NCBI GenBank assembly: GCA_017654935.2
Contig: CM065682.1
Location: 39,221,548-39,285,547 of the forward strand
DNA length: 64,000 nt
Origin: Phymorhynchus buccinoides
Taxonomy: Eukaryota; Mollusca; Gastropoda; Neogastropoda; Raphitomidae
Reading direction: 5' to 3'
The translations under genes and the position numbers were made by a program. Below, one piece after another: positions 58,924 through 64,000 of this stretch (positions are counted from its first letter, which is position 1; each line of letters starts with the position of its first letter). The notes beneath the pieces were generated by a model. That model was given only the letters and a program-made list of their open reading frames with translations. It was not told the DNA's origin and did no database searches.

Positions 58924-59453
58924 TCTTCAAACTCAAATTATGAAATGTCCTAAATTTCAAAACCAAATGATTTGAGGAAGCTTGGACGTTAATGCACAAG
59001 AGACGGATTCATTAAAAGTTTGAATTAAATAGCATATTTTATTTTATGCCAATCATAAACATGAGTCGAGAACAACTAACACAAAGACAACTGTCATCAA
59101 GAAATAAAAGCTTTGTCTGAACTATTAGAGTTAAATCCATGATATATTACTAACATGATCACTCCACAAGTAAACATTTTTTTGCAATTTTGTTCTCTTC
59201 CACCTGGTGACACTCCGAAAAAATAACAACAAAAACAACAAAATTGACCACACACAGTGTTGATCATTTGAAGACATTCAGAAGACATTCTTCGTTTCTT
59301 CTTCTGCGTTTCCAGGCCATAAGGCCACAATGGTTATGTATCATTATGTGTCCGTTTTCCAGTTTTCACTGGTGTCCATGTTGCATTCAGCCATCACATT
59401 CCAATTTCAGAGGAGAGATGACATTCAAAAACATTCAGACAAGCAGACAACAA

Positions 59454-59698
59454 TACACCCTTTCACCGCCAATGTCGCATTTTAGCACCACAATGGTTTA
59501 ACACCCATGTCACTAAAAAGCATACCATCAGGGCCTGTCATCTGAAGACCCTATTTTCGTGATTTTGGGAAGTAAGGATAGGCCTAATATTATACATGTC
59601 ACAGAGGAATTCGCAACATTGCAGATATTTTTGTTCTCTACCCAAATAAGTTTAATGGTATTTTTTTGCTAAAAGATGGCTGGCGACAAAAGTGTTAA
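59454..59698 (+). mobile_element. TTAA-type MITE (F3), decayed
   Basis: The left end CCCTTTCACCGCCA is intact but its TTAA is mutated (taca). The right end is decayed (ggcgacaaaagtg) but keeps TTAA. The body aligns with the other F3 copies. Confidence 0.8.
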
Positions 59699-60219
59699 AT
59701 TGCCTCTTTCCTGTACAGATATATCATATGGTTTCATGGATTATGATTCTGTACTTAAATTGTACACTCATCAGCCACAAAACAACAAGAAAACCACACC
59801 AAAACAACTGCACAATCCCCCAGTCCCACAACATTTTCAGTAAAATATAACAACAAAACATTGAGGTAACAAACCACATCATTGGTCAACAACAGCAACA
59901 GTAAAATTCTTATACACAGAGAATTTAAATGCACACACATTAAATTTCAATAACAAGCTACCACGTTAGTGTTTAGTGGTGCATACGTATGGGGAGTAGG
60001 CAAAATTGGGAATAATTCCAATTATGCTGTAGATTGGTCCCTAAATGAATCACCTATGTTAATTGTTGGATATGTCACTTTCCTGACAGTATGAAAGAAG
60101 TCTGGCTGTCAATGCAACAGCTGTACATTAATAAATGATTAACATGTTTCTTCATGCTGGAACAGAAAGTATTTGGGGACATACATTAATATGTGATGAT
60201 AGTGAGAGAAACAAATGCT

Positions 60220-60286
60220 GAGTGTGTGTGTGTGACACTGTGTGTGTGTGTGTGTGTATGTGTTTGTGTGTGTGTGTGTGTGTGAC

Positions 60287-60337
<51 letters not shown>

Positions 60338-60437
60338 GTGTGTGTGTGTGCGTGTGTGCGTGCGTGTGTGTGCATGACTTTAGGTACTGTGTTAACATGT
60401 ACTATATTTACATGACAATGAAATTTTTTTTAGTGTA

Positions 60438-60486
<49 letters not shown>

Positions 60487-60587
60487 ATGTGTGTGTGAGT
60501 CAAGTCAAAATGATCTTTAATGCATGACTTTAGGTACTGTGTTTGACATGTACTATATTTACATGACAATGAAATTTTTTTTAGTGT

Positions 60588-60629
<42 letters not shown>

Positions 60630-60720
60630 ATGTGCGTGCATGTGCGTGTGCATGCGTGTGTGTGAGTGAGTGTGTGTGCACAATTGTGTATGCATGCGTT
60701 TGCGCATGCATGTGTCTGTG
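60220..60720. repeat. (TG)n tracts with a local duplication
   Basis: Two copies of gcatgactttaggtactgtg ... catgacaatgaaattttttt lie at ~60372 and ~60522, each followed by a TG tract. The second is preceded by agtcaagtcaaaatgatctt. Confidence 0.8.
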
Positions 60721-61043
60721 CACGCGTGTGAGCATGCATGTATGAGAAACCACAAGGTAAGTCAATGTTAACATCTATACGTATGAGCATGTGCGCATGC
60801 AAATACAAAATGGTATGGCTACATCATGTCTGAACAAAGCATACATTTCTATCAAACATACTACAACCACCCCTTAGACACTAACTTGCATACCTCCGTT
60901 TAACAATCGTCATATTGTAGACAACCGATCCAGGGATAATTCCCAACACAAACGACCCACACAGCAAAACCTCTCCTCCAGGCAGCAAGTGGCAGAAGCC
61001 TGACCTATAGCCTATCACCTGCCACTCACAATACCTAAACCTG

Positions 61044-61105
<62 letters not shown>

Positions 61106-61749
61106 TGCCTGCACTCAAAGCCACTGTTCCATCAAGGTCACACTAACTATACTTGTCATGAAAAGGTAAGAATCACAATTTTGACTGGTGACAATTTTCT
61201 TTCTACAACCAGTTCTGACTTTCATAGATAGTAGTCTTTTTGTTACATAAGCGGTGGTAAGTAGGCAACTGATCAGTCTTTGAATGTACATTAATGTGTC
61301 TTGCAACAGCCCTCTAATGTTGAATGAGAACCCACAAAACTTGTGCAAAGTACAAGAAAATGGTTGTCTTTTTCTTTTTCTTCAATACTTTTAATGGCAT
61401 ACAAAATAGGCAATATTTACATTCTATGTGTAAAACTGCTTAACAAAGGACTAATTTTAGGTTTCTTTGTTTTTAATTTTTCAGCTAAATTATTTTTATT
61501 TTATTTTATGTGAAACACTCGATTGACCATCAACTGTATGTGACCAGTTTATAAAGGTTTTCCAATAGCCTGATGGTATGGCCCAGTAATAATTAAAGCT
61601 AAACACCAAATGTTTTTAGGCACAGCTGACTGAACTAAACTGGTCAGAGTCACACGTCAGGTGTAAGACGTCAGGTGTGAGATGCATGCACACAAACTAA
61701 ACCCCACAAAAGGCTTTCTGCATAGACTGGCCACATAGACTTTAACCGG

Positions 61750-61800
61750 TTAACCCTTTCATCGCCACTGTCGCCTGTTGGCACCACAATGGTTTGAATT
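61750..61800 (+). mobile_element. Truncated F3 MITE end
   Basis: TTAA|CCCTTTCATCGCCA followed by only ~35 bp of family sequence (ggcaccacaatggttt), then unrelated DNA. Confidence 0.7.
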
Positions 61801-62419
61801 AAGGAACTCTTAGTCTGAGACTAAGTTTAAGCTGCTTCAATTATCTCTGTAAAACAATCATTTTTGTTCTGATAGAGTTGTAGACTCTGTGTTTTAATAC
61901 ATTTGTTTGGCTGCTTTGCCTACTGAAATTGTATTCAACCCATCATGGCAGGCATTAGCTGAAAAATGATATAATCAGAGGCAGACTGGGGGGAGGGGGT
62001 TACACAGGTTCCGACTTCGCCCCCCACCCCCTCAACCAAGAACTTGTTACACCACCACCACCCACCCCACCACAGATAATGATCTTCAATCTTGAATCTA
62101 TGATTATTCAATACAAGCCTTTGTAACCCATGATTTTTTCATTTAGTCTCTGACTTGTCTGATCCTAGTACATGCAATAGTCTCCTGAAGCCATAAACTA
62201 GCCAAAGAACTGGACTTTCTGGCTCAGGGTTGTGTGTGTGTGTGTGCAATGCTCTTCAGTCCTGAGGCTTATCTGAATGGATAAGTGGGTAGATGGGTCA
62301 CCCAGAGAGAGAGAGAGAGGGTGGGGTGGAGATACAGGTGTGTGTGTGTGCATGTGCCTGTAAATTTGAGTGTCATGTATATGCTTGCCAGTGATTGCAG
62401 GAGAGAGTTTTGCATGAGA

Positions 62420-62434
62420 GAAAGAGAAAGAGAG

Positions 62435-62513
<79 letters not shown>
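62420..62513. repeat. (GA)n microsatellite
   Basis: A nearly pure GA run of ~90 bp. Confidence 0.9.
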
Positions 62514-62515
<2 letters not shown>

Positions 62516-63038
62516 ATGTTTATGCACACACACACACACACACTTCCCAATCACATAGAGATAAGGCTTTTTTTTAATAATGTGAACAGCAATGTACTAC
62601 ATAGTAATTATTGCCAGTAGTCCAGCAATAACACAAAATGTTAAACAGAAATGCCTCTGGAAATTAGAAAGTACCAACACTCATCACACATAGATCAGTA
62701 ATTGTAATCAGTTATGGGCAAAGTTGAAGTTTAGAACCCCCCCTCATGTTTATAACTTTCGATCTCAAAGTCTTGTTCTTTCAGATCCTAACCCAATCCC
62801 TTTCATGGGAAAGCCAGAGTGTTGCTACTCAGTAAATATTTTTAATGAGAAAATTTGATTGGGTGTGGAGGTGCTTAAACTACAGGTTTGCCCAGTTATG
62901 TCTGAAATGTTTGGTGTTTTAAGTATGTTGCTGAATCGTCAGTCACCTGAGGGCTACTCTATGCTGCCTTTAATATGTTTTTAAGTTGCTAAGACCTTGA
63001 AGTGATAGCTGGTGTAGGAGTAAGGATCTGTTTCTTTG

Positions 63039-64000
<962 letters not shown>

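Overview
The window looks like nuclear DNA from a lophotrochozoan animal, most likely a marine gastropod mollusc. The reasons are spliced genes with GT/AG introns in AT-rich intronic DNA, very abundant (CA/TG)n and poly-G/C tracts, short non-autonomous DNA transposons, tRNA-derived SINEs, and retroposon tails of the 'aaagcgctatataaat + (ATT)n' type common in marine invertebrates. The species assignment is inference; no species-specific marker was used.

One gene accounts for all convincing coding sequence: an ankyrin gene (family of vertebrate ANK1/2/3 and arthropod/nematode ankyrins) on the minus strand. I assembled 18 exons from 58161 down to 1855. All exon junctions are phase-compatible, giving about 2.53 kb of open coding sequence (about 843 codons). 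In order they encode the spectrin-binding ZU5N-ZU5C-UPA supermodule (exons 1-8), a short linker, a death domain (exons 10-11) and an acidic/serine-rich regulatory tail (exons 12-18). The N-terminal ankyrin repeats lie beyond position 64000. The C-terminus is probably below position 1, because exon 18 ends in an open phase.

Everything else is intron or upstream intron, unusually rich in tandem and mobile DNA. (i) Tandem arrays sit against exons, and four of them are built from the exon edge plus its splice site: about 27 extra acceptor copies before the death-domain exon (27713-29510), 11 before the UPA exon at 32584 (32710-33312), three extra donor copies after the exon at 34212 (33880-34211), and five after the first ZU5 exon (57215-57936). 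(ii) Several non-autonomous DNA transposon families have recognisable termini and target-site duplications: two TA-flanked families, two TTAA-flanked (piggyBac-like) families, and a group with CAG... termini and perfect 6-bp duplications, one copy of which carries a BED-like zinc finger as in hAT transposases. Two clear nested insertions can be checked against empty-site copies within the window. (iii) There are foldback/hairpin elements, SINE copies with A/B boxes, a LINE 3' end, long poly-G/C tracts, and a (GT)n run of about 960 bp that runs off the right edge.

Functionally, the coding part is a cytoskeletal adaptor linking beta-spectrin to membrane proteins. No second gene, operon, RNA gene or CRISPR array was found. 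The most notable feature is the recurrent duplication of exon edges with their splice sites inside this one gene.
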